A DNA stretch of 64,000 nt from Methanosphaera sp. ISO3-F5 (lineage in GTDB: Archaea; Methanobacteriota; Methanobacteria; Methanobacteriales; Methanobacteriaceae): the NCBI RefSeq assembly GCF_034480035.2, contig NZ_CP118753.2, positions 2,399,486 to 2,463,485 of the forward strand, written 5' to 3'. The notes under the pieces are model-generated. The model did no database searches. It worked only from the letters and a program-made list of their open reading frames with translations, and was not told the origin of the DNA. Within the stretch, counting starts at the first letter, position 1, and the number at the start of each line of letters is the position of its first letter. This document shows, piece by piece, positions 40,791 through 49,938 of this stretch. The position numbers and the translations under genes are program-made.

Positions 40791-42569
40791 TTAAATATTA
40801 ATATTTAAAAATCTGAACTTGGAAGATGAATCAGCAAACAAATTAGTTGAATTAGCATCAGAACTTTCCACCACAACCTCTACATATTGACCATCACATG
40901 TACCATTATACAATAAGCCATGACTAGAAGAGTTCAAATCAAAACTATCCACTGTCTCATTATTAACACTGAAAAGATAAGTTCCATTCACAAAAGAACC
41001 CGTTACCTGAGCAACCTTAGTATTATTAACATAAACCGATAAAATCTTAGCAGATCTAGCCTGAGTAGTAATCTGAGAAACAACATTTACAGTAGTATTA
41101 TTAATAATATCCAATTTAGTTTGATTACCATCAGCTTCAATATTAGCAACTTCATCATTATGAATATTACGGACAAGATAAGTATTTTCAAACAAGCCCC
41201 TTAAATCACTATCCCTCACAACAGTTTCAGTAGCAATATCCAAGACTTTCCTTGGATCCTCAGAAATCCTGATTAAATCATTTTCATTACCAACAGGCTG
41301 TTCCAACTGATAAGACTTACCATCAATATACATAAAATCACCATAATGCGCCTGTAACGTATTAAGAGCAGAATTTGATAAACGAATAAGATGCTGTTCA
41401 TTTTCAAGAGCACTTTCAACAGTATACGGACCCCTTACATCAACACTACTCCTAGGTTGACTAACAGTTGAAATCACAAGATTCTTACTGGCTGGTTCAA
41501 TAGAAATTTCATTAGAAGAAATGTTAACAGAACCCAATAATGAAACTACAATAGCAAATAATATAATCACAGATATAACAACCGGAAAATGCATACGCAT
41601 AAACGATTTAAAAATCTGTAACGTAGGAATTTTAGTCTGCTTATACATTCTAAAAGACATTCGAATAATCTTAAAAATATAAAACAATGAAATAAACAAT
41701 CCTAACAAAATTACTAGAGCAGAAACAAGAGTACCCATATATTTAATAAAAAATAATCCGAATATACCGAATGTAATAAGAGATAAACCCATTATTTCCA
41801 TTCTTATAGCATTACCTAAATCATCAACCAAAGTTAATCTACCATAACTGATAGCACGATCAACAATAGTTCTAACTACCTCATTAGCCATTATATTAAG
41901 TTCTTGAAGGGTTGACATTTCATGAACCATATTACCTATATCAACCTCTTCAATCCTCATACCCTGTGCATCAGCATCCAATACAATACCTATATCTACA
42001 CCATAATCATGCTCTAAGTCAATCTTATCTAAAAAACTTTTTATTGCAGCAAATTGACCACTTAATGGTTGATCAAAATTTAATTCTGGAAAAAAGAATT
42101 GTAATAAAGGTTTTGCTGTTAATTCTGTTACCCTACCTGCTTCTCGTTTAAATTTTGTTTTAGTGATATCGGCATTACCTTCAAGTATAGGTTTAATTAT
42201 AGCTTCAACTTGATACTGATTAATTTCAGATAAATCTGCATCTAAAAAAAGAACTATTTCATTTGTTACTTTTTTAAGTCCTGTTTTCATTGCAGAACCT
42301 TTGCCCTTATTTTTTTCATGCTTCAATAGTATGACATCATTAAATTTAGAAACTATTTTTGATGTGTTATCCGTTGATCCATCATCAACAACTATTATCT
42401 GAGTTATTTCACTTACTTTTTTCACTGTTTCTAAAACATGACCTATTGATTTTTCTTCATTAAATGCAGGGATTACAATAGAAACTGTTTTATTAACATA
42501 ACTTTTAGAGTTGTTAAAAAAAAGTAATGAAGCCAAAATAATTATTATAAATGGCAGTATTTGAAACAT
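40791..42569 (-). CDS. Family 2 glycosyltransferase with membrane and extracellular C-terminal domain
   Basis: 592 residues in three parts. After an N-terminal hydrophobic helix comes a GT2 domain (VSIVIPAFNEEKSIGHVLE, IIVVDDGSTDN, KNKGKGSAMKTGL, FLDADLSE), of the dolichol-phosphate glucose/mannose-synthase type. Two or three membrane helices follow at about 265-365. The last ~220 residues are Asn/Ser/Thr/Val-rich and look extracytoplasmic (SVNISSNEISIEPASK, VYVNNTKVAQVTGSF). It may make and present a lipid-linked sugar; the role of the tail is unknown. Confidence 0.8.
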   Translation of the reverse strand: MFQILPFIIIILASLLFFNNSKSYVNKTVSIVIPAFNEEKSIGHVLETVKKVSEITQIIVVDDGSTDNTSKIVSKFNDVILLKHEKNKGKGSAMKTGLKKVTNEIVLFLDADLSEINQYQVEAIIKPILEGNADITKTKFKREAGRVTELTAKPLLQFFFPELNFDQPLSGQFAAIKSFLDKIDLEHDYGVDIGIVLDADAQGMRIEEVDIGNMVHEMSTLQELNIMANEVVRTIVDRAISYGRLTLVDDLGNAIRMEIMGLSLITFGIFGLFFIKYMGTLVSALVILLGLFISLFYIFKIIRMSFRMYKQTKIPTLQIFKSFMRMHFPVVISVIILFAIVVSLLGSVNISSNEISIEPASKNLVISTVSQPRSSVDVRGPYTVESALENEQHLIRLSNSALNTLQAHYGDFMYIDGKSYQLEQPVGNENDLIRISEDPRKVLDIATETVVRDSDLRGLFENTYLVRNIHNDEVANIEADGNQTKLDIINNTTVNVVSQITTQARSAKILSVYVNNTKVAQVTGSFVNGTYLFSVNNETVDSFDLNSSSHGLLYNGTCDGQYVEVVVESSDANSTNLFADSSSKFRFLNINI

Positions 42570-42788
42570 GAAATCTCCTTAATTTTTTGTAAATTTTTTA
42601 ACTATTATTAAGGTATATAAATTATACTATAAAATAGTTTATCTCCAAATGAAAAAAGTTATCAACATAATACATATAAATTAAATCCGAAATAAGATAT
42701 GTTTAAGAAAGTGAAATCATAGTAGTAACCATAAAGTATAAAAAGGATGAATGATATACCATAATAATAGTAACATAAGTTTTAATAG

Positions 42789-42863
42789 GGGCCTGTAGCC
42801 TAGCCTGGATAGGGCGCGGGACTTCTAATCCCGAGGCCGTGGGTTCAACTCCCACCAGGTCCG
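42789..42863 (+). tRNA. tRNA-Arg (TCT)
   Basis: 75 nt: acceptor GGGCCTG/CAGGTCC (one G-T pair), anticodon stem CGGGA/TCCCG, loop CTTCTAA with anticodon TCT, T loop TTCAACT, discriminator G. It is similar in its first half to the next tRNA, 78 bp away. Confidence 0.95.
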
Positions 42864-42940
42864 CTCATATTAACTTAATAACTATTTTTAAAAACATAAT
42901 TTACTTAAATTATTATAATTAATATAAATATATTAGATAT

Positions 42941-43015
42941 GGGTTTGTAGCCTAGCCTGGATAGGGCATCAGACTCCTAATCTGAAGATCGGGGGTTCGA
43001 ATCCCCCCAAATCCG
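42941..43015 (+). tRNA. tRNA-Arg (CCT)
   Basis: 75 nt: acceptor GGGTTTG/CAAATCC, anticodon stem TCAGA/TCTGA, loop CTCCTAA with anticodon CCT, T loop TTCGAAT, discriminator G. It shares the D-arm sequence TAGCCTAGCCTGGATAGGGC with the preceding tRNA, so the two arose by duplication. Confidence 0.95.
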
Positions 43016-43101
43016 TATTAAATAATAAAAGTCTGATAAAAAAAGAATAGCTAATTTTAAAAAGAGATGTTTAAAAAGAGAAAAATATTATTAGAACATA
43101 C

Positions 43102-43191
43102 TTACTCTATTGAACGTCCTAATAAATGACCGATTAATGTAATTATAATCATTGCAACTATAATTAATGCAACTATTGGTACAAAATCCAT
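43102..43191 (-). CDS. Very small membrane peptide (29 aa)
   Basis: ATG 43191 is preceded by GAGGT at good spacing. The peptide begins MDFVPIVALIIVAMIIITLI and ends GHLLGRSIE: one membrane helix with a short charged tail. It stands alone between the tRNA-Arg pair and the Ser-rich protein. The strong ribosome-binding site and clean single-helix composition suggest a real gene. No function is recognised. Confidence 0.55.
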   Translation of the reverse strand: MDFVPIVALIIVAMIIITLIGHLLGRSIE

Positions 43192-43399
43192 AATATTACC
43201 TCGATTTTATTAAATCCTTAAAAGTTTATAATCAAATATTTAATAATAATAGTATATATTTTTTATTAAATTAAATAAGCGATTTAAACCATTATTAAAA
43301 AAAAGGTTTTGAGAAAAAAATTAATCTCAACCATTTTGTCAATTGACATTTTGTCTTAATTGTCTTATACTTTGTAGTACTACCTAAAATTATACATGA

Positions 43400-44377
43400 T
43401 TAATTGACCCTACTAGGATCAACATCTTTTCCTTGATAATCCCCATTAACATCAATTAAATACCATTGACCATATTCATTACTGTTTTTATTAATGTTAA
43501 TAAATAAAGTTCCAACCAATGCATTATTATCAGAATTATAAACTTTTACAGAATATAATCCGTTTTCATCTACTGAACATGATTCCCTATCAGCATAAAT
43601 TCCAAATGCAAAGTTGCTTTGTGCACCTTGAACTACTGAATTTACTTCAGACCAGGTATTATCATCCACAGATGAATCAGTTACAACTTCATCTCCTTCA
43701 GGACGATCATTTCCAGAAGATGATGAGGAACCGTTAGCGTTTGAATCAGTACCAGTAGAAGAACTACCATTAGTACTTGAATCAGTACCAGTAGAAGAAC
43801 TACCATTAGTACTTGAATCAGCACCGGTAGAAGAACTACCATTAGTATTTGAACCACTATTAGCAGAAGAACTATCACTAGTTGAAGTACTGGCTGATGA
43901 AGCACTTCCAGAATCTGATGATGAGGAACCTGAATTACCAGCATTATCACTGCTAGAAGAGGAACCTGAATCAGAACTGCTTGAAGCTGATTCACTATTT
44001 GTAGCTGAGCTAGGTATAGTTACAGGATTTTCTGAGTTTACTATGCTACTTTGGGATGTAGCACCTGCTGCTGAACTATCAGGTTGTGTATTCTCAGATT
44101 GTTGCTGAGCCTGTTGCTGAGCTTTTGCTTCATCTTTAGCTTGTTGAGCCTGAGCTTCTGCTTGAGCTTGTTGTTTAGCTTGAGTGTTAGCATCTGTTTG
44201 AGCTTTTTGTTGACTTTCTTCTGGTGCTGTTAAAACCTCTGTTACTGGTGTATCTTCAGTATTTACACTGGCAAGAGGATTTAATATTTCTTGACCAGGA
44301 TTGATTTGATAGGTAGCTGCCACAATACCTATAAGAGCTACTATTAAGACGGACAATATAATTTTTTTATCCATCAT
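43400..44377 (-). CDS. Ser/Thr-rich low-complexity surface protein
   Basis: 325 residues. An N-terminal signal anchor (KKIILSVLIVALIGIVAAT) is followed by a Gln/Ala-rich stretch at about 60-95, a long Ser/Gly/Thr/Asn/Asp-rich region at about 105-225 that includes three 12-residue repeats, and a compact C-terminal domain with aromatic residues (NEYGQWYLIDVNGDYQGKD). The layout suggests a stalk that holds a small domain away from the cell. The exact start could be either of two adjacent ATGs after AAGGTGAA. Confidence 0.72.
   Translation of the reverse strand: MMDKKIILSVLIVALIGIVAATYQINPGQEILNPLASVNTEDTPVTEVLTAPEESQQKAQTDANTQAKQQAQAEAQAQQAKDEAKAQQQAQQQSENTQPDSSAAGATSQSSIVNSENPVTIPSSATNSESASSSSDSGSSSSSDNAGNSGSSSSDSGSASSASTSTSDSSSANSGSNTNGSSSTGADSSTNGSSSTGTDSSTNGSSSTGTDSNANGSSSSSGNDRPEGDEVVTDSSVDDNTWSEVNSVVQGAQSNFAFGIYADRESCSVDENGLYSVKVYNSDNNALVGTLFININKNSNEYGQWYLIDVNGDYQGKDVDPSRVN
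43743..43850 (-). repeat. Three 36-bp tandem repeats in the Ser-rich protein gene
   Basis: The units begin at 43743, 43779 and 43815. The first two are identical; the third differs at a few positions. Each encodes a 12-residue SSTGTDSSTNGS-type block. Such repeats change copy number easily. Confidence 0.9.
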
Positions 44378-44483
44378 TTCACCTTATTGATTATTTGTTA
44401 GCAGAACACTATGTGTTAAATAATTGTCTATTATATAACGTTTTATAATATATTATATATTATTAGAAAGTATATAAGATTTT

Positions 44484-44990
44484 TTAATCAATTTTATTAA
44501 ATTCCGGTATTGCTTTAGTTTTCGTAATATCTGTGATAATAGTTCTAGTTTTATGTTTTTCTGGGTTTTCTACTTGATTAAGTAGTTCTTCAGCATATTT
44601 TAGAGCATTTTTATATTTTGTTATTGCGGTTTTTAAATCATCAATTGCATCTGGATCTCCCATGTATAATCTTTCTTCTATATTGAATAATTCTGTGAAT
44701 TCTTCACCCATCATATGCATATTGATTGAATCGGGTTTGATGAAAATTTTTATTTCAATGTCTTGTGTTATTTCATAGTATTTTCTTGGTCTTCCTCTTT
44801 CTATTTTTTGGAATGATGGATATATTAATCCTAATTCTTCCATTGCTTTAAGATGTCCAATAATTGCTTTTTGTCCTACATTTAGTTGTTGTGATATTTG
44901 ACTTACAAATCTTGGTTCTTCTGTTAGTAATGCAAGTATATCACGTCGTGTTTTACATCCGATTACATCAAGAACAGCTTCTAAATCCAT
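44484..44990 (-). CDS. ArsR-like winged-helix transcriptional regulator, divergent from grpE-dnaK-dnaJ
   Basis: 168 residues. The N-terminal ~80 residues form a winged helix ([20 protein letters not shown], then [20 protein letters not shown] as recognition region, ERGRPRKYY as the wing). The C-terminal half is helical with acidic and Lys-rich segments ([20 protein letters not shown]) and could dimerise. No metal-binding cysteine motif is obvious apart from Cys12. It is transcribed away from the heat-shock operon, 229 bp apart, with a palindrome overlapping its own promoter. A similar neighbour of dnaK is found in other Methanobacteriales as I recall, so a heat-shock role is plausible but unproven. 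Confidence 0.85.
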   Translation of the reverse strand: MDLEAVLDVIGCKTRRDILALLTEEPRFVSQISQQLNVGQKAIIGHLKAMEELGLIYPSFQKIERGRPRKYYEITQDIEIKIFIKPDSINMHMMGEEFTELFNIEERLYMGDPDAIDDLKTAITKYKNALKYAEELLNQVENPEKHKTRTIITDITKTKAIPEFNKID

Positions 44991-45040
44991 AGTATCACCT
45001 TCGATTTTTAATTGAAACTTCTGTATAATATTATATTGAC

Positions 45041-45054
45041 TACAATATATAAAT
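45041..45054 (-). promoter_or_regulatory. TATA box of the divergent regulator gene
   Basis: On the minus strand ATTTATATATTGTA gives a start near 45015 and a leader of about 25 nt. The palindrome lies immediately upstream, over the BRE. Confidence 0.6.
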
Positions 45055-45069
45055 GTTACCTAAGGTAAC
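45055..45069. promoter_or_regulatory. Palindromic operator candidate between the regulator and grpE
   Basis: GTTACCTAAGGTAAC is a perfect inverted repeat with 7-bp arms and one central base. It sits between the two divergent promoters, touching the BRE of the regulator promoter and lying just upstream of the likely grpE TATA (TTTAAATA, about 45084). Size and symmetry fit a winged-helix dimer site. Confidence 0.6.
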
Positions 45070-45219
45070 TAAAATACCGTTAACTTTAAATACTTAAAAA
45101 TTTAATCTATAATTAACAAAAAATACTTTTATAACTTAGGGTTACTATAATAGTTTAAGCCCTTAAATCTAATAAAATAATAAAAAAAATTATATGATAA
45201 AACAAATAAGGGTGAATAA

Positions 45220-45753
45220 ATGAGCGAAGAAAAAAAAATAGAAAAAGAAGAAATCGAAAAAACAACAGAAAACACAGAAGAAACACAAGAAGAAACAGAA
45301 GAACCAACAGAAGAAGACATAATACAACAACAAGAAGAAACAATACAACAATACAAAGACAAACTACAAAGAATACATGCAGACTTCGAAAACTACAAAA
45401 AAAGATCCGAAAAAGAAAGATTAGAATTCGTAAAATATGCCAATGAAGGACTAATACTAAAAGTACTGGAGGCCTACGAAGATTTAGAAAGAGCATTAGA
45501 AGTCAAAGAAGATAAAAACCTAAGAGAAGGTGTAGAACTAATATACAAAAAAATGACCAAAATCTTAGAAGAAGAAGGTGTAGAACCAATAGAAACAGAA
45601 CACCAAAAATTTGACCCATTCAAACACGAAGCTCTAATGACAGAAAACAACGAAAACTACGAAAACAATGAAATAATACAAGACCTACAAAAAGGTTACA
45701 CTCTAAACTCAAAAGTAATACGTTACTCTAAAGTAAAAGTATGTAAAAAATAA
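45220..45753 (+). CDS. grpE: Nucleotide exchange factor GrpE
   Basis: Releases ADP from DnaK. The 177 residues start with a Glu/Lys/Thr-rich region and a long coiled coil ([20 protein letters not shown]), then the family core [20 protein letters not shown] and the C-terminal beta-wing ([32 protein letters not shown]). GGGTGA precedes the ATG. It is first in the grpE-dnaK-dnaJ set. Confidence 0.96.
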   Translation: MSEEKKIEKEEIEKTTENTEETQEETEEPTEEDIIQQQEETIQQYKDKLQRIHADFENYKKRSEKERLEFVKYANEGLILKVLEAYEDLERALEVKEDKNLREGVELIYKKMTKILEEEGVEPIETEHQKFDPFKHEALMTENNENYENNEIIQDLQKGYTLNSKVIRYSKVKVCKK

Positions 45754-45803
45754 TAACAATTACGATAATAAATAATTAAAAAAAAAGATATAAGGTGATA
45801 TTT

Positions 45804-47663
45804 ATGGCAGAAGAAAAAGTAATCGGAATAGACTTAGGAACAAGTAACTCAGCAGCAGCTGCACTAATCGGCGGAAAACCAACAATCATACCAAGTGCAG
45901 AAGGAGCAACACAATACGGAAAATCATTCCCAAGTTACGTAGCATTCACAGATGACGGAGAAGTGCTAGTAGGAGAACCTGCAAGAAGACAAGCAGTAAC
46001 AAACCCAGAAAACACCATAAGTGCAATCAAAAGACACATGGGATCAGACTACAAAGTAAACATCAAAGGAAAAGAATACACACCACAAGAAATATCCGCA
46101 TTAATCCTACAAAAAATCAAAAAAGATGCAGAAGCATTCCTCGGAGAACCAGTACAAAAAGCAGTAATCACAGTACCAGCATACTTTGACGACAACCAAA
46201 GGACCGCAACAAAAGATGCAGGAAAAATAGCAGGACTAGAAGTACTAAGATTAGTAAACGAACCTACCGCAGCAAGCCTAGCATATGGATTAGATAAAAC
46301 TGACGAAGAAGACGTTAACATATTAGTATTCGACTTAGGTGGAGGTACGTTAGATGTAACCATCATGGAATTCGGAGATGGTATCTTTGAAGTAAAATCA
46401 ACAAGCGGAGACACAAACCTCGGTGGAACCGACATGGATACAGCTCTAATGAAATACTTAGCAGAAGAATTCAAAAAAGAAAATGGCGTTGACTTATTAA
46501 ACGATGACCAAGCAGCACAAAGACTCAGAGAAGCAGCAGAAAAAGCAAAAATTGAATTATCAACAACACTCACAACAGACATTAACTTACCATTCATTAC
46601 AGCAACACAAGCAGGACCATTACACTTAAACATGACCCTAACCAGAGCAAAACTAGAAGAACTAGTAGACGGCATTGTACAAAAATGTGGAGCACCAATC
46701 AAACAAGCAATAAGCGATGCAAAAATGGCAAACGGAGACATTGACAAAATCATCCTAGTAGGTGGACCTACAAGAATGCCAATCATCCAAAAATACGTAG
46801 AAGACTTTGTTGGTCAAAAAGTAGAAAGAGGAATTGACCCAATGGAATGTGTAGCATCCGGAGCATCCATCCAAGGAGGAGTATTAGCTGGAGAAATCGA
46901 TGACCTCGTATTATTAGATGTAACACCATTATCCTTAGGTATTGAAACCATGGGAGGAGTAGCAACAAAACTCATCGAAAGAAACACAACCATACCAACC
47001 AAGAAAAGTCAAATATTCACAACAGCAGCAGATGGTCAGACAAGCGTAGACATACATGTTGTACAAGGGGAAAGACCAATGGCAAACGACAACACAACCC
47101 TTGGCAGATTCCAACTAGTAGGTATTCCATCAGCACCAAGAGGAACACCACAAATCGAAGTAACATTCGATATTGATGCAAACGGTATAATCAACGTATC
47201 TGCAAAAGACAAAGGAACAGGTAAAGAACAACAAATTACCATCACATCATCCAACAAACTATCCGATGAAGAAATAGAACAAAAAGTAAAAGAAGCAGAA
47301 GCACACGCTGAAGAAGACAAAAAACGTCAAGAAGAAATTGAAATCAGAAACAACGCTGACTCATTAGTATACACTACTGACAAAACTTTAGAAGAACTTA
47401 AAGAACAATTATCTGAAGACAAACAAAAATTACTCAAAGATCAACAAGCAGAACTTAAAGACGCAATAGAAAAAGATGACATTGATTTAATTAAAGAAAA
47501 ATCAGAACAATTAGATAAAACCATCCAAGAAATTGGAGCAGAAATTTATCAACAAGCTGCTCAAGCTGCTCAAGCTCAACAACAAGCAGAACAAGATAAT
47601 GCTAACAACCAACAACCAACAGATGATGATGACACCATTGATGTTGACTTTGAAAAAAAATAA
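45804..47663 (+). CDS. dnaK: Molecular chaperone DnaK (Hsp70)
   Basis: ATP-dependent chaperone, 619 residues. [14 protein letters not shown] at the N-terminus, [32 protein letters not shown] and [14 protein letters not shown] mark the nucleotide-binding domain; the linker and the substrate domain contain [16 protein letters not shown]. The Gln/Ala/Asn-rich tail ends in an acidic [14 protein letters not shown] chose ATG 45804 after AAGGTG over a GTG nine bases earlier. DnaK in archaea is considered of bacterial origin. Confidence 0.97.
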   Translation: MAEEKVIGIDLGTSNSAAAALIGGKPTIIPSAEGATQYGKSFPSYVAFTDDGEVLVGEPARRQAVTNPENTISAIKRHMGSDYKVNIKGKEYTPQEISALILQKIKKDAEAFLGEPVQKAVITVPAYFDDNQRTATKDAGKIAGLEVLRLVNEPTAASLAYGLDKTDEEDVNILVFDLGGGTLDVTIMEFGDGIFEVKSTSGDTNLGGTDMDTALMKYLAEEFKKENGVDLLNDDQAAQRLREAAEKAKIELSTTLTTDINLPFITATQAGPLHLNMTLTRAKLEELVDGIVQKCGAPIKQAISDAKMANGDIDKIILVGGPTRMPIIQKYVEDFVGQKVERGIDPMECVASGASIQGGVLAGEIDDLVLLDVTPLSLGIETMGGVATKLIERNTTIPTKKSQIFTTAADGQTSVDIHVVQGERPMANDNTTLGRFQLVGIPSAPRGTPQIEVTFDIDANGIINVSAKDKGTGKEQQITITSSNKLSDEEIEQKVKEAEAHAEEDKKRQEEIEIRNNADSLVYTTDKTLEELKEQLSEDKQKLLKDQQAELKDAIEKDDIDLIKEKSEQLDKTIQEIGAEIYQQAAQAAQAQQQAEQDNANNQQPTDDDDTIDVDFEKK

Positions 47664-47722
47664 ATTAAACAATTAATTAATTAACTACAAAAACAATATA
47701 TCCAATATAGACGTGAACGATT

Positions 47723-47761
47723 ATAGTTAAGGAAAAAAATATTCCTTAACTATTTTTTTTA
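47723..47761 (+). terminator. Hairpin plus T-run between dnaK and dnaJ
   Basis: ATAGTTAAGGAA and TTCCTTAACTAT form a perfect 12-bp stem with a 7-nt loop, followed by a run of eight or more T. It is a strong intrinsic-terminator candidate placed inside the operon. Confidence 0.75.
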
Positions 47762-47783
47762 TAAATTAAAAAGGGGAAAATCA

Positions 47784-48944
47784 ATGGCAGATAAACGAGA
47801 CTATTATGATGTTTTAGGCGTTGATAAAAACGCTGACAAAAAAACCATTAAAAAAGCTTACAGAAAGCTTGCAATGAAATACCATCCAGATGTTAATAAG
47901 GATGACCCTGATGCTGAAGAAAAATTCAAAGAGTTAAGTGAAGCATACGGAGTATTATCTGATGATGAAAAAAGACAGAGATATGATCAGTTTGGTCACG
48001 CAGGAATGGATGGATTTAGCCAAGAAGACATATTCAACAACATAAACTTTGAAGACATATTCGGTAACTTCAGCTTTGGTGGAGGTCAAGGCGGATTTGG
48101 TAGCATTTTTGAAGATTTATTCGGATTTGGAGGTGCACCAAACAGAAGAAATGACAGGGGCAGAGACATAGCACATACTATTGATATTACATTAGAAGAA
48201 GTTGCTAATGGTGTTTCAAAAGACTTGGATATTACTCACCTTAAAAGTTGTCCACACTGTCATGGAGAACGTTCAGAACCAGGTACTTCATCAAAAACAT
48301 GTACCTCATGTAATGGTTCAGGACAAGTCAGACAAGTCCAGAACACACCTTTAGGACAATTTTCAACAGTATCCCCATGTCCTCAATGTAAAGGTGAAGG
48401 AAAAATTATTGAAACTCCTTGTACTGAATGTCATGGAAAAGGTTTAACCCGTACTACAAACAAGATATCAATACCTATTCCTGCTGGTGTTGAAACAGGC
48501 AGTAGGTTAAGAGTTGCAGGTGAAGGTGATGATGGCCTTAATGGTGCTCCTGCTGGAGATTTATACATTACCATTAATGTTTTACATCATGACTTATTTG
48601 AAAGAAATGGTCAACATTTATACTATGATTTAGATATAAGTTATGTGCAGGCTTGTCTGGGATCAGAAGTTGAAGTTCCTACAATAGATGGTGGTACTGC
48701 TACCGTTAAAATCCCTGCAGGTACTCAGACCGAATCAACATTTAAACTTAGAGGAGAAGGTATTAAACACGTGAACTGGTCCGGTAAAGGTAATTTATAT
48801 GTTAAAGTTCATGTTGTTGTTCCTAAAAAGTTATCCGATAAACAAAGAGATTTACTTAAAGAATTTGCTGATGTTAGTGGGGAAGAAATTTCTCATGCTA
48901 AAACGGGCTTCTTTGATAAGGTTAAGGAGTCTTTAAATAAATAA
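47784..48944 (+). CDS. dnaJ: Chaperone protein DnaJ (Hsp40)
   Basis: 386 residues. The J domain contains HPD ([19 protein letters not shown]) near residue 32; a Gly/Phe-rich region follows ([12 protein letters not shown]). Four CxxCxGxG-type zinc motifs are visible ([32 protein letters not shown]) at about 150-220. It delivers substrates to DnaK and stimulates its ATPase. AAGGGGAA precedes the ATG; a terminator-like hairpin separates it from dnaK. Confidence 0.97.
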   Translation: MADKRDYYDVLGVDKNADKKTIKKAYRKLAMKYHPDVNKDDPDAEEKFKELSEAYGVLSDDEKRQRYDQFGHAGMDGFSQEDIFNNINFEDIFGNFSFGGGQGGFGSIFEDLFGFGGAPNRRNDRGRDIAHTIDITLEEVANGVSKDLDITHLKSCPHCHGERSEPGTSSKTCTSCNGSGQVRQVQNTPLGQFSTVSPCPQCKGEGKIIETPCTECHGKGLTRTTNKISIPIPAGVETGSRLRVAGEGDDGLNGAPAGDLYITINVLHHDLFERNGQHLYYDLDISYVQACLGSEVEVPTIDGGTATVKIPAGTQTESTFKLRGEGIKHVNWSGKGNLYVKVHVVVPKKLSDKQRDLLKEFADVSGEEISHAKTGFFDKVKESLNK

Positions 48945-48999
48945 TTTTCTTTGTTCCCCTTTCTAATTTTCTTTTATTCCTATTTTTGATGTGATTGTT

Positions 49000-49395
49000 A
49001 TGATAATTTCTGATGACAATGTTTTTTTAGATATTGTAATTGATGATGAAAAGTTTTCATGTTTAAAATTTTCTGAAGTTGAAGAATTATTACATGAATA
49101 CAAGTATAAAAATAATGAAATGTTACCCAAAGAAATGATTAGTATTCCTAATTGTTATGCATATTTTAATAAGGATGACGAAAATAATAGGTTTACTTGT
49201 AAAATTTATAAAACATTACTTGGTTCAGATAGATGGATAATGTTAATGTATGATGAAAATGAGGGTTATGCATTATACCAAAATCCGGAAAATAAAAAAT
49301 ATCAACTGGCATGGTATCATACAAAACTTGAAAAACCACTAAGTCCAAGTGAAGAAAAAAAAATCATGAAATGTTACTGTCCAATAGGAAAATGA
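49000..49395 (+). CDS. Hypothetical protein
   Basis: About 131 residues, acidic and aromatic, with no membrane segment. I chose ATG 49000 because GTGAT lies before it; a GTG nine bases upstream is the alternative. Visible stretches are LLGSDRWIMLMYDENEGYAL and a C-terminal pair of cysteines (MKCYCPIGK). It sits between dnaJ and the hydrogenase protease gene on the same strand. No family is recognised. Confidence 0.65.
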   Translation: MIISDDNVFLDIVIDDEKFSCLKFSEVEELLHEYKYKNNEMLPKEMISIPNCYAYFNKDDENNRFTCKIYKTLLGSDRWIMLMYDENEGYALYQNPENKKYQLAWYHTKLEKPLSPSEEKKIMKCYCPIGK

Positions 49396-49449
49396 TTAAA
49401 AAGATTAAAAACTAAAAATTAATACATAGAAAAAAATGGTGATAATAAA

Positions 49450-49917
49450 ATGGCATACGACGCAGAAATTTTAGTAGTAGGATGTGGAAATGTCCTGTTT
49501 AAAGATGATGGATTCGGTCCGGCAACAATAGATGAAATTGAAAAACACTTAGATGAAAGACCATTACCATCCAATGTAATGACAATAGATGCAGGAACTA
49601 GTGCTCCACATTACATATTTTCATTACCAAACCCATTATGGAAAAAAATAGTTATAATAGACATTGCAGACTTCGGAGGACAACCGGGTGATGTTAAAAT
49701 ATTATCTAAAGATGATGTTCCTCAAGGAAAATATCAAGACCCGCACTCTGTTTCAGTAGCAGATCCTCTTGAAGAGCTACAAGAAGTAGAAATAGTAATC
49801 ATAGCCTGTCAACCAGAAAAAGTATCTTCACCATTTGTTGAATACGGATTAACCGACAAAGTTTTAGAAGCAATTCCTAAAGCAATAGACCTTGTTTATG
49901 AAGAAGTTAAAATATAA
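49450..49917 (+). CDS. frhD: Hydrogenase maturation protease, FrhD type
   Basis: Endopeptidase that trims the C-terminus of a NiFe hydrogenase large subunit after metal insertion. The 155 residues show the family motif ILVVGCGNVLFKDDGFGP with the nickel-sensing acidic residue (DDG), TIDAGTSAPHYIF near 45-58, VIIDIADFGGQPGDV near 72, and IIACQPEKVSSP near 118. The PHSVSVADPLEEL segment is typical of F420-hydrogenase-specific proteases. No hydrogenase structural gene is nearby. Confidence 0.87.
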   Translation: MAYDAEILVVGCGNVLFKDDGFGPATIDEIEKHLDERPLPSNVMTIDAGTSAPHYIFSLPNPLWKKIVIIDIADFGGQPGDVKILSKDDVPQGKYQDPHSVSVADPLEELQEVEIVIIACQPEKVSSPFVEYGLTDKVLEAIPKAIDLVYEEVKI

Positions 49918-49938
49918 CTTCAATCCCAAACTTTTTTT

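Noticed and set aside
43743-43850. CRISPR-like spacing of 36-bp repeats
   Set aside because: The repeats are contiguous with no spacers and encode a regular 12-residue protein block.
46049-46786. Open frame of 245 codons antisense to dnaK
   Set aside because: Long antisense frames arise in AT-rich genes with A-ending codons; the translation is Ser/Phe-rich with no recognisable domain.
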